From Tenodera sinensis (taxonomy: Eukaryota > Arthropoda > Insecta > Mantodea > Mantidae): a stretch of 64,000 nucleotides of DNA. The stretch's first letter is position 1; each line of letters begins with the position of its first letter. The translations under genes were made by a program, and so were the position numbers. The notes under the pieces were generated by a model. That model saw only the letters and a program-made list of their open reading frames with translations. It was not told the origin of the DNA and did no database searches. The stretch is taken from positions 217,166,655-217,230,654 of the forward strand of contig CM060962.1 of the NCBI GenBank assembly GCA_030765045.1, written 5' to 3'. Shown here in pieces: positions 10,616 through 22,436 of the stretch.

Positions 10616-11930
10616 TTTTTATTATTTGCACCTCAATTTCTTCCTAAAATGAAAACTTACATCTTAAGTTTCATGTTATTGACTAATTATAAGCTAAGTT
10701 ACTAACCGTAAATTTAATATCAGAATCCAAAAGGTAAATTAAAGTCCTGTTTTGAAACTTCTTCAGGGAGGAACAATGTTGTACAACCCTACTACTTTCC
10801 AGCGTGCCAAAACGCACCCTCCACGCACGCGCCCTGCTATCAATTCATTAACGTCACTCGCAGAGTTACCTTTTGCCTCATCATTTGAAGCAACCTGGTG
10901 CCGTTAGTCTTTTGTTTTGTTTTTTACGGTGATTACTACTAGCCTTTCTTTTCCTTCTCTTGAATGGGGTTACTGAACCTTGAACATCCACTTCACCCCA
11001 GCTTTCCGTCCCCCTTTCTTTTGCAACCCAAATCGCCACAATGATTTTTGAAAAGTTGACGATGAACAGCAGATGAGGGGATGGATTTTTGTTCCCAACA
11101 CAACAATTTGTCTAACTTTCCTTTTGTCCTACATCATCGAGTGCATATGTGGTTCGCCTAATGGCAGGCATTTGACCGTATCCTCCATTTGTCATGGTCA
11201 AGAACCTGTTAGTTCTTAATTACTACTGTTATTCTTTATTTTAAAGCCAAATTGGTGCCTTATCCCCAAACATACTTCATATAAATGGATATATTTTAGA
11301 AGAGAAAAAGAGAAAGCACTTACCGGAGCTTTAATACGTATTATGATTATAATATCCATTTTGGAGTGCTTTTAGGTTTTTATGGCATATTATTGTGACT
11401 CAAGGGCTATGGCCCAAGCTTCCGGAGGCCGGTGCCTAGCAGTTGGAGAGATAACATTCTAGAATGTTCTGCGAAAACTTTCAGCAGCTGTATCAGCCAA
11501 CATGTTCACTAGTGAGTAGAGGGTGAGTTAGTGCGCTTTTGGTGTGACACAAAGTGATGATCTCCGAGCGAGTTTCTAACGATGTAACGGCAGTTATGAC
11601 CTGTAGGAGAGATTGGAGAAGTCTTGTGTTCGACTCCCCTGTGAGTGAAGTAGATCAAAGAAGAGGCTACGTCGTGCGTATTTAATTACGTCGTCACGAA
11701 GAATGTGGAAAGACTGAACATTTTTTTTTTTTTTTATAGTTCACATTGAAGTGACAGTGTGAATTAAGTAAAATCACAGGGAAAACTTGGAACTAGATCC
11801 GTTTATTAAGTGACAGTGAGAACTTAGGAAGGTGACATTAACCTACATTATAAAGTATTTCATTAGTTATTTGGAAGTTCCTGGAAATTTAATACAAAAT
11901 TAAGATACATGCAACGGAGAGGCCCTTACA
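10616..11930. other. No assignable gene
   Basis: Contains a less AT-rich stretch (10790-11220) with pyrimidine tracts that looks like an unidentified repeat. A short T run lies at 11721-11735. No frame above 60 codons. Confidence 0.4.
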
Positions 11931-11939
11931 ATCGGGGCA

Positions 11940-12425
11940 GTGCACCACACGTAGACCCTTAGGGGCCCTTTGTGATTCTACCATGAGAGAGAGGGATAAG
12001 GGAAGAGACCCGAAGGATGAACACGAGCGCAAGCATGAATGGGGTCCCTAACAATTCTAACAGAATGCCTCCGACGGTGACAGCTCATCCCTAGCGCTCT
12101 TTCCACCGATGGAGTTCCATACGGAGATGGGACACCGGGTAGGCTACAGCAGTGACGTCAAGATAGAAACCTCTTAGAGGGCTCAAGCCACCGCCCAGCT
12201 GCAACCAGCCGTGCACCGTCGCCTGGTCCTTCAATGGTGAGAAGAGTATGATGGAAATAGGAAAGTCGTGGTAGGAGAATGAGCACCCTAGCATTTGCGT
12301 AAGTCACAAAGTGGAAGCCACATGAAATCCGAAGTCAATGTGTGCGGTCGGTGGGGATCCAACTCACGGCCTACCCAATGAGGGCCGGGCCATAGACGCT
12401 ACCACCTGAGCCAACCCGGTCGGTT
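11940..12425 (-). mobile_element. SINE-B-like element, reverse strand
   Basis: The reverse strand from 12424 reads GGTTGGCTCAGGTGGTAGCG, then TCTATGGCCCGGCC and a degenerate box B GAGTTGGATCC, matching the SINE-B head at 4838. The GC-richer body down to about 11940 is only loosely like the 4838 copy, so the left border is approximate. The 67-codon frame 12091-12294 inside it is not a gene. Confidence 0.55.
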
Positions 12426-13890
12426 AGCACAAAGTGAAAAGACTTATCACAATAGTAATTTGTAACGACTATATTAGCTATTATTCAACTTCCAACGCTA
12501 ATACACATTTAATATCTCTACCTGACGCGCAAAAGTTCTATGCAGAAACTTAATCGGAAATATACTTCTAAAGTTTTTCGAACATAGACATATATTATTA
12601 GAAAAAGATTCATATTATGCATGAGCATGAGTAGCACGATTCAAAACTAAAACTCGAATAACACGTTAAACACCTACATTGGAAAAACATAGTTTAACTT
12701 TCCAAATTTTACTATTTGCACAATGACTACTAATAAAGCAACACCCCCACTCGAGTTGAATAAAGCCGTTAACATGCCAGCATTATAAGGTTTTAAAGCC
12801 CAAACATAGCTATTTCAAGGCCTTGGGGGCAGAGTAACCTCATTAGCTTTAAAAAGTAGGCCTTGGAGATTGTTTTCGTATTTAATAACAACATATCAAA
12901 TAAAATATAACATTTTATATATTTTAATCATTGCAAAACCCTTAAACATAGGGGGGGGGGAGGAAAACGAATATGCTAGTTACTTTACCATTGCATAATA
13001 CAAATTACAATATCTATTTTCTCTTCAAAAATAGAGGGCGTTTAATTCCGTACATGATGGCGTCACGGAGGAATCGCTGCATTTACTCAACTGTAATTGA
13101 CTTGGAAACAGTGGCTTTTGCTTTTCTAAATATGCTTCACAGAAATCTGCCGGACAATTGGTTTATTGCTAATGCAATATTTTAAGAGCGAAAAATTGCA
13201 AATCATGCAAAATATAAAACATTTTAAGATTTTCATGAAATATGACATACATTAATTTGACACACTGGAAAAAGCAAAAATGTTGTTCCCATAATAATAA
13301 CAACAAACATGATTTAGGCTGTGAAATTTTATATTTTTCCTGTCTAATCATTGCTTATTTGAGCTGCAACCTCGAGAATGCTGAATCATGCCTGGCAGCC
13401 AACCACAAGCGCATAACAATGCGGGCTCTGAGTCATTATTGACCCCATTGACTGGACACACATCTTTACCAGAATATAAAGTGGTGAATGCGAGATGGAA
13501 GGTAATTTTTTATGTATAATTATATTTTTTATGACATGGGAGGGAGTCAATTTGAAAAATGTAATGGAAAACTTGTTGGCAGTGCGAATCATTCTCAGCG
13601 ACTGGGTTTATCAGGTCGGACCTACGTTACTGAGGCGTTTTCACAATAATCTTGGTTACGAAAACTTCTTCTCAGAGAGGAAAACAAGGAACGAAGCTGC
13701 CACCCTAGGTCCTATCGCTTGTGACGCCGTCCATCAACTACCTGCATGCTTGGTAGCCACGGAAATCGTTACGCAGGAAGAGGTGGGGGAGAGACGGTTA
13801 GAACATCTGGGCAACTCAAGACATGTGCGGGCTTACTGGCCCTTTCGTGTGTGCAGAGCTTTTGTCTTCAGCATTTGTAGCATCCATATA
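12426..13890. other. No confirmed gene; one orphan ORF
   Basis: AT-rich with a G run at 12951-12960. The forward frame 13495-13992 (165 codons) is the longest frame in the window without an assignment. It has no recognisable domain and its 3' part overlaps the inverted arm 13895-14012, so I regard it as chance. Other frames of 60-70 codons overlap each other on both strands. Confidence 0.35.
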
Positions 13891-13894
13891 GTAG

Positions 13895-14012
13895 AATTTC
13901 ATTTTACTGTCTCTACTACTTACTGTAGGTCTCTGGCGAGAAAATGTCTACGGAGTGTTCAGCTAGAGGGGAAAGGGAATAGTAGCGCATAGCAGCGCAC
14001 AATGATGTCGTA
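13895..14012 (+). repeat. Left outer inverted arm
   Basis: GAATTTC, then TGTAGGTCTCTGGCGAGAAA, GTGTTCAGCT and AGTAGCGCAT occur here in the same order as on the reverse strand of 16665-16778. The two arms are diverged but collinear over about 115 bp and enclose the transposon 14054-16250. Confidence 0.65.
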
Positions 14013-14836
14013 TACCATATACTTACATTAACTACTGTGTTCCTCCCACTATAGCTATTTTCACGTCATGAAGGCACAACGGGCTCTTATGGACCATGTT
14101 ATTCTTATGGAAGAATCAGGTGCACCGTTTCCAAATTTGCGTGTTTTCAAATGTGACTAAGATAAAGTATGAACATGCATTTCGGTGTAAAATGTGTCGA
14201 AGAATACTGTGGTATGCACGATAAACCTTTTATGCATTTGTGCATTTTTTAAAGTAATAAAATGTAAAATTTTGTTGAAAGCAGATTTTTTAACATCTTT
14301 CTCGCTCCGCACGTTTAAACATGGTTTTAAACCGAAATAATTGCAATGAAAAAAATCTGGATTATTCGCTTGCTTTTATAGGCCACGCTAGTATTTAGAT
14401 TATATCAATATGTCACAACATATTTTTTTAAAAAAATAAAGTTTAAAACAAAGTGTTAGAATTCTTCGTTTATACAATGGAAAATGTCGTCCCTGGCTAA
14501 TTCTCGTTCTGCAAGTCCACGTAAAAACTTCCAGCGACAAAGTTGTCATGGAAATAATGAAATTATTTTTTATACAAATATAGAATATCTCCAGTAAGAA
14601 GCTATCCATAAATCACCATTTAAAGGCAAATGTTTTTAGCGCGCTAAGCACACGGCCAACAACACCCGGTTCTCCTGTCTTGCAGATGATGGAAACCAGA
14701 TGTGTGGCAGTTGAAGGGCCGATAAGGGATTGTACTTCAGTGGAGGTTTTCAATAGGTTTCGGGAATTTGAGGTGTGAGCGAGTTTTACAAGTTCTCTTG
14801 TAATCGTGTGCATTGCAGTTAAGTGATCCGTGCACA

Positions 14837-15781
14837 ATGGATCACAGAAGAAAAGGCGAAATTATTAAAAGTGGCGAGCTAAGAACAATTCTTAGGATGT
14901 ATGATTATTTAAAGGAAAAGAACCCCGGACACAGTGACTCGTTTATTGTTAGTGAACTTTATAAGGCGACTGGTGTAAGTAGGCATACATTTTTTAGATT
15001 AAGAAAAGAATATAAAAAGGGCCCCATCACTACACCGTGGAAAAGAAGACAAACGGTACATACATACAAAACCAGCAGGAAGGTGAAGTATAATGATTTT
15101 GTAGGCATTTCTATACGACGCAAATTTCATCAATTTCTGTTTCAAAATATTCCCCCTACAATTCTGTCCGTGTTGAAAAAGGTCAATGAGGATGAGGACT
15201 TGCCAAATTTTAAATATTCAACCTTCTATCGCTTAGTGAAGGAAATGGGATTTGATTTTGAAAAGAGAGGAAATAAATCGCTTATGATTGAGAGAAGTGA
15301 TATTATAGTGTGGCGGCATTCCTATTTACGGAAAATAAAACAATCCAGGAAAGAGGGAAGAAAAATCGTGTACCTTGATGAAAGTTGGGTAAATGTAGGG
15401 CACACTGTATTAAAAGTTTGGAAGGATAGGACAATAAAAGCTCCTAAAGAAGCGCTTTTGGCCGGGTTATCCACTGGTCTTAAAGCACCTACTGCTCGCG
15501 GACCACGATTTGCAATGTTGCATACCGGTGGTACGATGGGATTTGTACAGAGTGCAAAACTTGTCTTCTTGGCAAAAAGAGGTTCTGCTGATTATCATGA
15601 TGAAATGGACAGCGATAGATATTGTCCTTGCAATAAATGGCATTTGTGCAATTATAAATTAAATATACCTATACAGCATGGAAGTTCTATAAACTATGTA
15701 GGTACATGCATCTTTGCAACTACTCATAACAGCGGTTTTGCCAGAGACGGGAAGGCATACGGGGAAACAAAGACAACCTAA
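14837..15781 (+). pseudogene. ITm-type DDE transposase, C-terminus lost
   Basis: The frame is open for 315 codons from the ATG at 14837, chosen because MDHRRKGEI starts the homologous region. Residues 30-70 form a helix-turn-helix (ATGVSRHTFFRLRKEYKKGP) followed by a TTPWKRRQ linker. KIVYLDESWVNVGHTVLKVW carries the first catalytic Asp. GTMGFVQSAKLVF and SADYHDEMD are typical later blocks. The frame then leaves homology (DSDRYCPCNKW), so the second Asp and the final acidic residue are missing. The product would be a truncated, inactive DNA-binding protein. Relatives lie at 8535-8895 and 31195-31870. Confidence 0.8.
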
Positions 15782-15860
15782 CGGTATTTCTTTCCGGCCT
15801 GGGGGGTTAATGACATATAGGTAAGGGTTGTTCCCAGATGTGCGGCAAAATCTGCCGAAA

Positions 15861-15899
15861 TTATTAAAAGTGGCGAGCGAGAAACAATTCCTAGGTGTT
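15861..15899 (+). repeat. Duplicated scrap of the transposase 5' end
   Basis: GAAATTATTAAAAGTGGCGA at 15861 repeats the text at 14858, and the match continues as AACAATTC-TAGG-TGTTTGAT. This duplication of the codons just after the ATG lies about 1 kb downstream and abuts the microsatellite. Recombination or template switching could explain it. Confidence 0.8.
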
Positions 15900-16145
<246 letters not shown>

Positions 16146-16405
16146 ACCTGGTTGTGAGCAGAAACGCGGTATCACAGTGGCGCAACATACGTGGCAACGC
16201 CGCGCTGATCCTCCATAAGAGCCATTGTGCCTTCATAACGTGAAAACTCCTATAGAATGTGGCTGTAAGGAATGTATTGGACATCAACAACTCTAATGTT
16301 TTCTGAGAAAGATTACGGCTGATATCAACAAAGCTTAGGCCCTTTAGAAAATATTGTCCCTTGTGCTAACAATGTTGGGATACTAACGTTGTGCGATGTA
16401 TTTTA

Positions 16406-16646
16406 ATGTAGGCACACTGTCCATCAGCTCATGGCCCCTGACAGGCATGCAACAAGTCAGTACATCAGTAAATAATTGTAGGTACACAGCGATACCTGAA
16501 GTTGGACTCGTGCTTCTAGTTGCACATAATGTAAACGCGAACATGAGTCCAGCTTCAGATATCACTGTGTACCTAGAATTATTTACTGATGTACCGATTC
16601 GTTGCATTCCTGCCAGGGACCATGAGCTCGTGGACAGTCTGTACAT
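16406..16646. repeat. Foldback (palindromic) element, arms about 105 bp
   Basis: The left arm from 16406 (GACAGGCATGCAACAAGTCA, ACATCAGTAAATAATTGTAG) is the inverse of the right arm ending at 16646 (CTAGAATTATTTACTGATGT, TGGACAGTCTGTACAT), with about 30 bp between. Mirror-image frames on both strands (16396-16806 and 16383-16682) arise from this symmetry. It is a foldback or MITE-like structure; no target duplication is obvious. Confidence 0.8.
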
Positions 16647-16664
16647 AGTAGGTCTATTTCTGGC

Positions 16665-16778
16665 ATCATCGAGAGCTGTCATGTGCTACTCTTCTTCCTC
16701 TCACTCCTCCAGAGAGCTGAACACCCCACAAAAGTTTTCTCGCCAAAGGCCTACAATACCAGAGAAGGTGGAAATTCG
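16665..16778 (-). repeat. Right outer inverted arm
   Basis: Reverse complement relative of 13895-14012 (TTTTCTCGCCAAAGGCCTAC, AGCTGAACACC). It lies outside the foldback, which seems to have inserted between this arm and the transposon. Confidence 0.65.
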
Positions 16779-17109
16779 TCGCTATGACTTAAGCTACTTT
16801 GCGTGAGGACTACCATAAGTGTTGCCAAGTTTTAAGACTCAATGGCACATATTATTTGAAAATATCTTATTTGTAAACCAAATCTGAAGAAGTAACGAGT
16901 AACATAAAATGTATTTAAACATCTTAATTTGCAAATGCTGTAATGTTATACTTATTAACCAAACGGTCAAAATATGGACTATGTGCAACATAAAGCACTG
17001 TTTAATTGTTGGACAGTTAGCACTTAAGCTCAGATGCCAATGAGCGTACTTTCTGACAGCAGGAGGAAAAAAAAAAAAAAAAAAAAATACATGCTTTCGT
17101 ATTCAAATT
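16779..17109. other. AT-rich spacer with poly-A
   Basis: No coding frame. An A run (17067-17087) lies just upstream of the LINE-1 5' region. Confidence 0.5.
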
Positions 17110-17444
17110 CTGTCCCTAATTATGGGCGTTCCTCCAAGCTGCACACTCCTTGTGGCCGTGTGCCCATGTTGTTTAAATAAGCTCTTCCGGGACTTTCAGC
17201 TCACCACGGTAAGAATTTAGGCAGGATAATCATCACACAGCGGTACCTCAGTGTTCACCGCAGTTTAGCTCAACGTCAGTGTCTGTCGTCCAGAGCGGAC
17301 GGCTGGCTATCGCGTGTAAGTGAACCAGTTTGAACTAGCGAGAGTTGTTTGTTCGCGCTGGTTGTACCTCGTGTGCTGTGTCGGCGCTCAGTTTTCTTTA
17401 ATTGGGTAAGTTAATACCTGTGCAGTAAATCTAAAACGGAAACC

Positions 17445-18528
17445 ATGACAATGTATAAACGTGTGAATACATTGAAGATTCAGTTTGCTACTACGGCTAC
17501 GAAACCAAGTGCACTAGAAATCCACCAGTGGCTCGTTAACTTCATGGGACTACAAGCTGATCAAGTGGATACGTTACAGCTCAACACCAGAGATTGTGCT
17601 ATCTATGTTAAACTGATATCAGCAGTTCTGTTTGACAATCTGATTGCTCGTTTTACAGACGAGCAAAACTTTGTATATGCCTCTGGAGAAATCACCAAAG
17701 TTACCATTATACCTGGAGACCAGCAAACAGTTAATGTTCGAGTGTTTAACCTGCCTTCGGAGGTGCCCTTTGCAGTGTTAGCGCAGGAGCTAAGTAAATA
17801 TGGCACGGTGTATGACATCCGAAGAGAAAAATGGAGCACTCAGTATCTTCTCCCGGCTAACAATGAAGTGCATGCTGTAAAAATTGGGCTCAAACGCAAC
17901 ATACCGGCTAGAATGGTGATTGATACGCATCGACCGGTAACCTTCCGAGAGGCGGTGGGCGATAGCACGCGTGTTGGTGCAGTCGTCCAACAACAGTCCT
18001 CAAGCACGGCACTTCCGTCTGCGGTGGAGCTGTCTGAGGTCAACGTAGTGCAACATTTACCACAGGAAACCGTCTGTCCTACGGCGCCGGAGATGTCCAT
18101 GTTTACGCCAGAGTCCGACAATGCAGAAGTGGACAGCACCCCTAGTCCAGTGATTGCAAACAAAGAGGTGTGCGACAGGTCTTCTGTTCCCGCTCCTTCT
18201 GAGAGATATCTAGATGGAGATATGGAGGTATGCAATGATGCAGAGGTAGAGGTTTCGGCTAGTGAGGTCGCCCAGCTTAGACAGAAAGCTTCGACTTCGA
18301 TGTCGGCTCGAGACCCCAGGCTAAGACACCAGCATCGGCGGATAGAAGTGGAGGATGCCCCAACACGACAGCACCCCCAGAGACGCCCCAGCTGTTAGGT
18401 AGCCTTACGGCTCGTACAAAAGTAAAAGAGGTCGACGCCCGGCGGTGGATGACACCGAGGAGGATGAAGAGCTACTCCGTTCACCGAAACTAACTAAAGA
18501 TGAGCCCAGCTTGGACCGTGATAATTGA
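17445..18528 (+). pseudogene. LINE-1 ORF1, RNA-binding protein, frameshifted
   Basis: MTMYKRVNTLKIQF starts a 317-codon frame to 18398. Residues 90-140 (GDQQTVNVRVFNLPSEVPF, LSKYGTVYDIRREKW) resemble the RNA-recognition region of LINE ORF1 proteins. The CCHC zinc knuckles usual after this region are absent: the text jumps from RPVTFREAV to a Ser/Thr-rich tail. A frameshift near 18400 separates an acidic end (DDTEEDEELLRSPKLTKDE) that stops at 18526-18528. The role would be binding the element RNA. Confidence 0.7.
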
Positions 18529-18603
18529 TGCTGGTATGGTTCTGGATTGCTACCCCGATCATCTACGCTTGGCACTGTTGAGACTTCACGCCCTGACCTT
18601 TAA

Positions 18604-21600
18604 ATGCCTATAAGTGTTCAAATATGGGCTTCACTGAATGTTAACGGTCTGTGACAGGTGGCCAAACAGCAACTGTTACGGGACTTCCTGATAAATAATG
18701 ACATAGATATTTGTTTTCTACAAGAGGTGAATATCTGTAATATGGAGTTTTTGTCTGGCTACGACTATGAGACCAATATTGGTCCTGAGGGCACTGGTAC
18801 GGCAATTATTTACCGTCAAGGCTTGCAGCTACACACCTTTGGATATCACCCCACTGGTAGAATCATTTCGGCAGCATATCAAGACGTTACGCTCGTGAAC
18901 ATCTACGCGCCTGCCGATAGTCAAAACCGCCGACAAAGAGAACAATTTTTTCGGCAGGATCTCCTGACCCATATACCAGCAGGTGCAAACTTCGTGCTGG
19001 TTGGCGATTTCAACTGTACATTGGCACCGAAAGATCAACGTGGAGCCTTTAATGGCTGTCCGACCTTGCAGCAATTGGTGGAACAAATGCGCCTGAATGA
19101 TACCTGGGAACATTTGCATGGTGCCAACGTCCAGTTTACCTTTGTGAGAGGCCCGTCGGCGTCGCGACTGGATCGTCTGTATGTTACGGCTGAACTGGTA
19201 CCCCGACTTCATCGTACAGAAATAATCCCTGTGGCATTTAGCGACCATAACGCACTTGTATATGCCTTTGAAGGTAGGGCAGCGATCTACAGTAGAGGTA
19301 GAGGTTATTGGAAACTCAACTGCTCGTTGCTTAGGGATGAGGAAGTTATGACTGATTTCCAGGACTGCTGGTCAAGATTGCGAAATTCCTTTGTGCTTGC
19401 ACCAAATAAGGCCTCATGGTGGGTACTTAGAGCCAAACCAGCCTTACGGTCCTTCTTTCGGGCCGCTAACTGTCGTCGAGTTCTGGCTAGGAGAGAAACC
19501 ATGGATTTTTACTTTCAGGTCCTATACGAGCTGCACCTACGTCAGCAACAAGGAGAAAATGTTCAACAGCTCATGAAAGGTGTCAAAGAGCACATCAAGA
19601 CTCGCAAAACACACGAGCTACAGGGAACTTTAGCCAGAGTCCACTCGGAGGAAGTCGTGAGAGGGGAAAAGGCAAGCTTTTATCATCTGGCAAAGGAACG
19701 AAAACATGGTCGCCGGCAGCTAATCACGCACCTGGAAGTTAATGGGCAGACAGTTTCCACTACAGCTGGAATCCCTAGAGCAGTGCAGATGTCATACGTA
19801 CAACGCTTCTCCGATTCCGCCGCCAGCTCCCACAACCTAGAGGTATAAATGTCACAATTTGTGCAAGATATCCTGGCAGAGTTACGGCATGATACACCAT
19901 CACTTTCCAGATCAGAGTTACTGGCAGTAGTCCAAAGATCCAAATTACATGCTTCCCCAGGACCAGATGGTCTTCCATATGAGTTCTACTAACACTGTTG
20001 GCCCTATATTCAGAACGAAGTTCATCAAATCTTCCAGGAAATGTGGACAATAAAGCAGCCCTTGCCGCCTACCTTTTCAGACGGAATAATAGTCCAGCTT
20101 CCGAAATGTACTCAGCCCAAGCCACCTCAGGACTATCGACCGATCCCCCTATTGAACTGTGATTACAAGTTGTTTGCAAAAATACTCAGTGCTCGGATGA
20201 CGAAACTGCTACCCTATACGATAAGTGAATTCCAGACTGCAGTGCATCAAGGAGTGAATATTTCCACCACGTTAGCTACCTTAAGAGGCTGCATTCTGCA
20301 CTGTGCACAATAACACAAGTCCGCTGCTTTACTTAACTTGGATCTCGAGAAAGCCTTCGACAGTGTTGTTCATGAAGGACTTTGTAAACGTTTGGCCACA
20401 GTGAAAGTGCCTAAGAAGCTCTGCAAGCTTATCCAAGCCCTGTATGATGTTGCTTCTTCTAAAATTCTCTGTAACGGGTATTTAATACAGGGGATACCCA
20501 TTAAACGCGCAGTACGACAAGGTTGCCCCATGTCCATGATCCTTTTGGATATGTTGATCCACTGATACAACAGTTGCAGTCTACCCTTACTGGACTTGAG
20601 ATATATGGGCAGAGAATTGCGGTGAGAGCTTACGCCGATGACATTACGGTAGTGGTTACCACACCCGAAGATTGTCTCCGCCTGAAAGAATGCTTACAGC
20701 AATACAAGACCAGCACAGGAATGAGTTTTAATAGGAGGAAATCCGAGATACTTCCTATCGGATTACGACCTCCAGACACAACAGCTTTAGGAATCTCGAT
20801 TGTGCAGCGCACGAAGATTCTGGGGAATTATTTCAGTAACAAAGAGACGAATATGGGAGATTACAACTGGACTTCCCGTATTAATGTCTTACGTGGAGTG
20901 ATATATACCCAGAAAACCAGGATGCTGAATTTGGTTCAACGAATATGGTACTGTAACACCTTTGCGCTGAGCAGAATTTGGTTTCTTGCGCGGGTGATCC
21001 CACCGACAAAACAACATTGCCAAAGGATAGAACAGCTATTGGGTTATTTTCTCTGGAGCGGAAAACTATATCGTGTTGCGCGGGCGCAACTGCGTCTTCC
21101 TAAAGGACAAGGTGACTGGGGATTAAGAGATGTGGCCCTGAACGCGAAAGCCCTGCTGATGATGATTCTGCTTGCCCTAAAGGATCAGGGTGACCCGGTG
21201 GATACAACGATACAGCGCACTTACCAATCCTTTTGGAGTCGGGGTGAACGCCAGAAGGTACCTCCGATGTTACGTAACACCTATTTTGGTTTGGACCAGT
21301 TACCGGTAGAGAAAGTGGACGATGGTACCCTTTGTAAGGTGAAGGAGATTTATGCCTTTCTTCGTCGATCTGCTGCCGTTACCCCTCACTTACAGCTGAA
21401 ATATCCACAGCTACCCTGGCAGCGCATTTGGAAGTACTTTAGCATCCCGCAGATAAACTTGGAATGGATAGCCAGTACATATGAAATAGTCAACGAAATC
21501 CTTCCTACGCCGGACAAACTGTATCGTCACCGGATGGTTATCGATCAACGCTGTCCAATTTGTCAAGAAATGGACTCTCTTCCACATCGAGTACTGGAAT

Positions 21601-21881
21601 GTTCCGGTAAAAGAGCGATATGGACTTGGGTTCTCGGAAAGTGTAGAGCGTGGGTACCTGGTGGTTGGACGGCTTCACAGACGGATATATTGCACTTAAA
21701 TATTCCTAAGGTGTGCAAACCCCTTCAAAATTGTCTTCTCTGGATCATAATGGGCACCATTACTTGGTTACAAACTTTGAATCACCCAGCTGACTGGATA
21801 CTGCCTCTGTTAAAGGAATTTTTACGTGCGGAGAGATGGAAAATGCAACAACAACAGCGAACAGCACCCTTTGAGCCCTGA
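18604..21881 (+). pseudogene. LINE-1 ORF2, endonuclease-reverse transcriptase, broken
   Basis: Start placed at ATG 18604, directly after an in-frame TAA. The EEP endonuclease has SLNVNGL, FLQEVN, VNIYAPA, VLVGDFNCTL, SRLDRLYVT and SDHNALV. Reverse transcriptase blocks follow: SPGPDGLPYEFY, DYRPIPLLNCDYKLFAKIL, LDLEKAFDSV, VRQGCPMSMILLD and AYADDITVV with both catalytic Asp. The C-terminus has FLWSGKLYRV, GDWGLRDVALNAKAL and the zinc motif CPICQEMDSLPHRVLEC. In-frame stops lie at 18652, 19846, 19990 and 20311, and there is one frameshift near 20550. With so few breaks it is a fairly recent casualty. Target-primed reverse transcription is known for the family. Confidence 0.9.
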
Positions 21882-22020
21882 ATATTTCAAATATGACCTC
21901 GCCATCATATTTAAAAAAAAAGACCTCATTTGTTCCTTTCTGAAATCACCTTCCCGCTACTCTTATCCCTTCCCACCTTTCTTTAAGATAATGGTGTAAT
22001 AAAGGATAATTATTAAATTA

Positions 22021-22378
22021 TAAATTATTCTATTTAAAAAAATCCCATAGAACTAACAGGACAAAGGCGATACGAATAGTTAGAGAAAATATGTAACAGG
22101 CGACTTATTAAAAAAAAAGTGTAGCTAAACTTAATTTTAAATAGGAACATGATATAAATTTTCAAGTTTGTTGAAAATAATTATTTGTAAAATGAAACAA
22201 ATATAAAATTTTTAATTTATACATTTGCTAACTCAGGAATAATTGGATTTTTAAATATCAAGCAAATTAAATACACTGTAAAAATTATTTTCCTTGATAA
22301 GTATTACAGTTGGGAAAAAGAAAAGAAAAGAAAAGGAAAAAAAAAAAAAAACAAAAAAAAAACGTTGTTAGGCAGCAG
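22021..22378. other. AT-rich spacer
   Basis: Very AT-rich, with A-rich runs at 22318-22362. No gene. Confidence 0.5.
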
Positions 22379-22436
22379 GCACTCAGCACTCAGCACTCAG
22401 CACTCAGCACTCAGCACTCAGCACTCAGCACTCAGC
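22379..22436 (+). repeat. Tandem heptamer GCACTCA x8
   Basis: Eight perfect copies of GCACTCA plus GC. It starts just after an A-rich tract, so it may be the tail of a retroposon. There are no spacers, so it is not CRISPR-like. Confidence 0.95.

Larger units (their letters stand above)
17110..22020 (+). mobile_element. LINE-1: non-LTR retrotransposon, nearly full length
   Basis: A GC-richer 4.9-kb block with a 5' leader (17110-17444), ORF1 (17445-18528), a 75-bp gap, ORF2 (18604-21881) and an AT-rich 3' UTR with AATAAAGG near 21999. The domain order endonuclease, reverse transcriptase, W-G-rich thumb and CxxC zinc motif without RNase H suggests the L1/Tx1-like group (inference). Borders are judged by composition; I found no target duplication. 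Confidence 0.8.

Noticed and set aside
13495..13992. 165-codon orphan ORF
   Set aside because: No domain, low-complexity hydrophobic start, and its end overlaps an inverted arm of a mobile element.
16383..16806. Two similar proteins coded on opposite strands
   Set aside because: This is the trivial result of a palindromic foldback sequence.
22379..22436. Regular short repeats that could suggest a CRISPR array
   Set aside because: Units are contiguous 7-mers without spacers, and the genome is eukaryotic in character.
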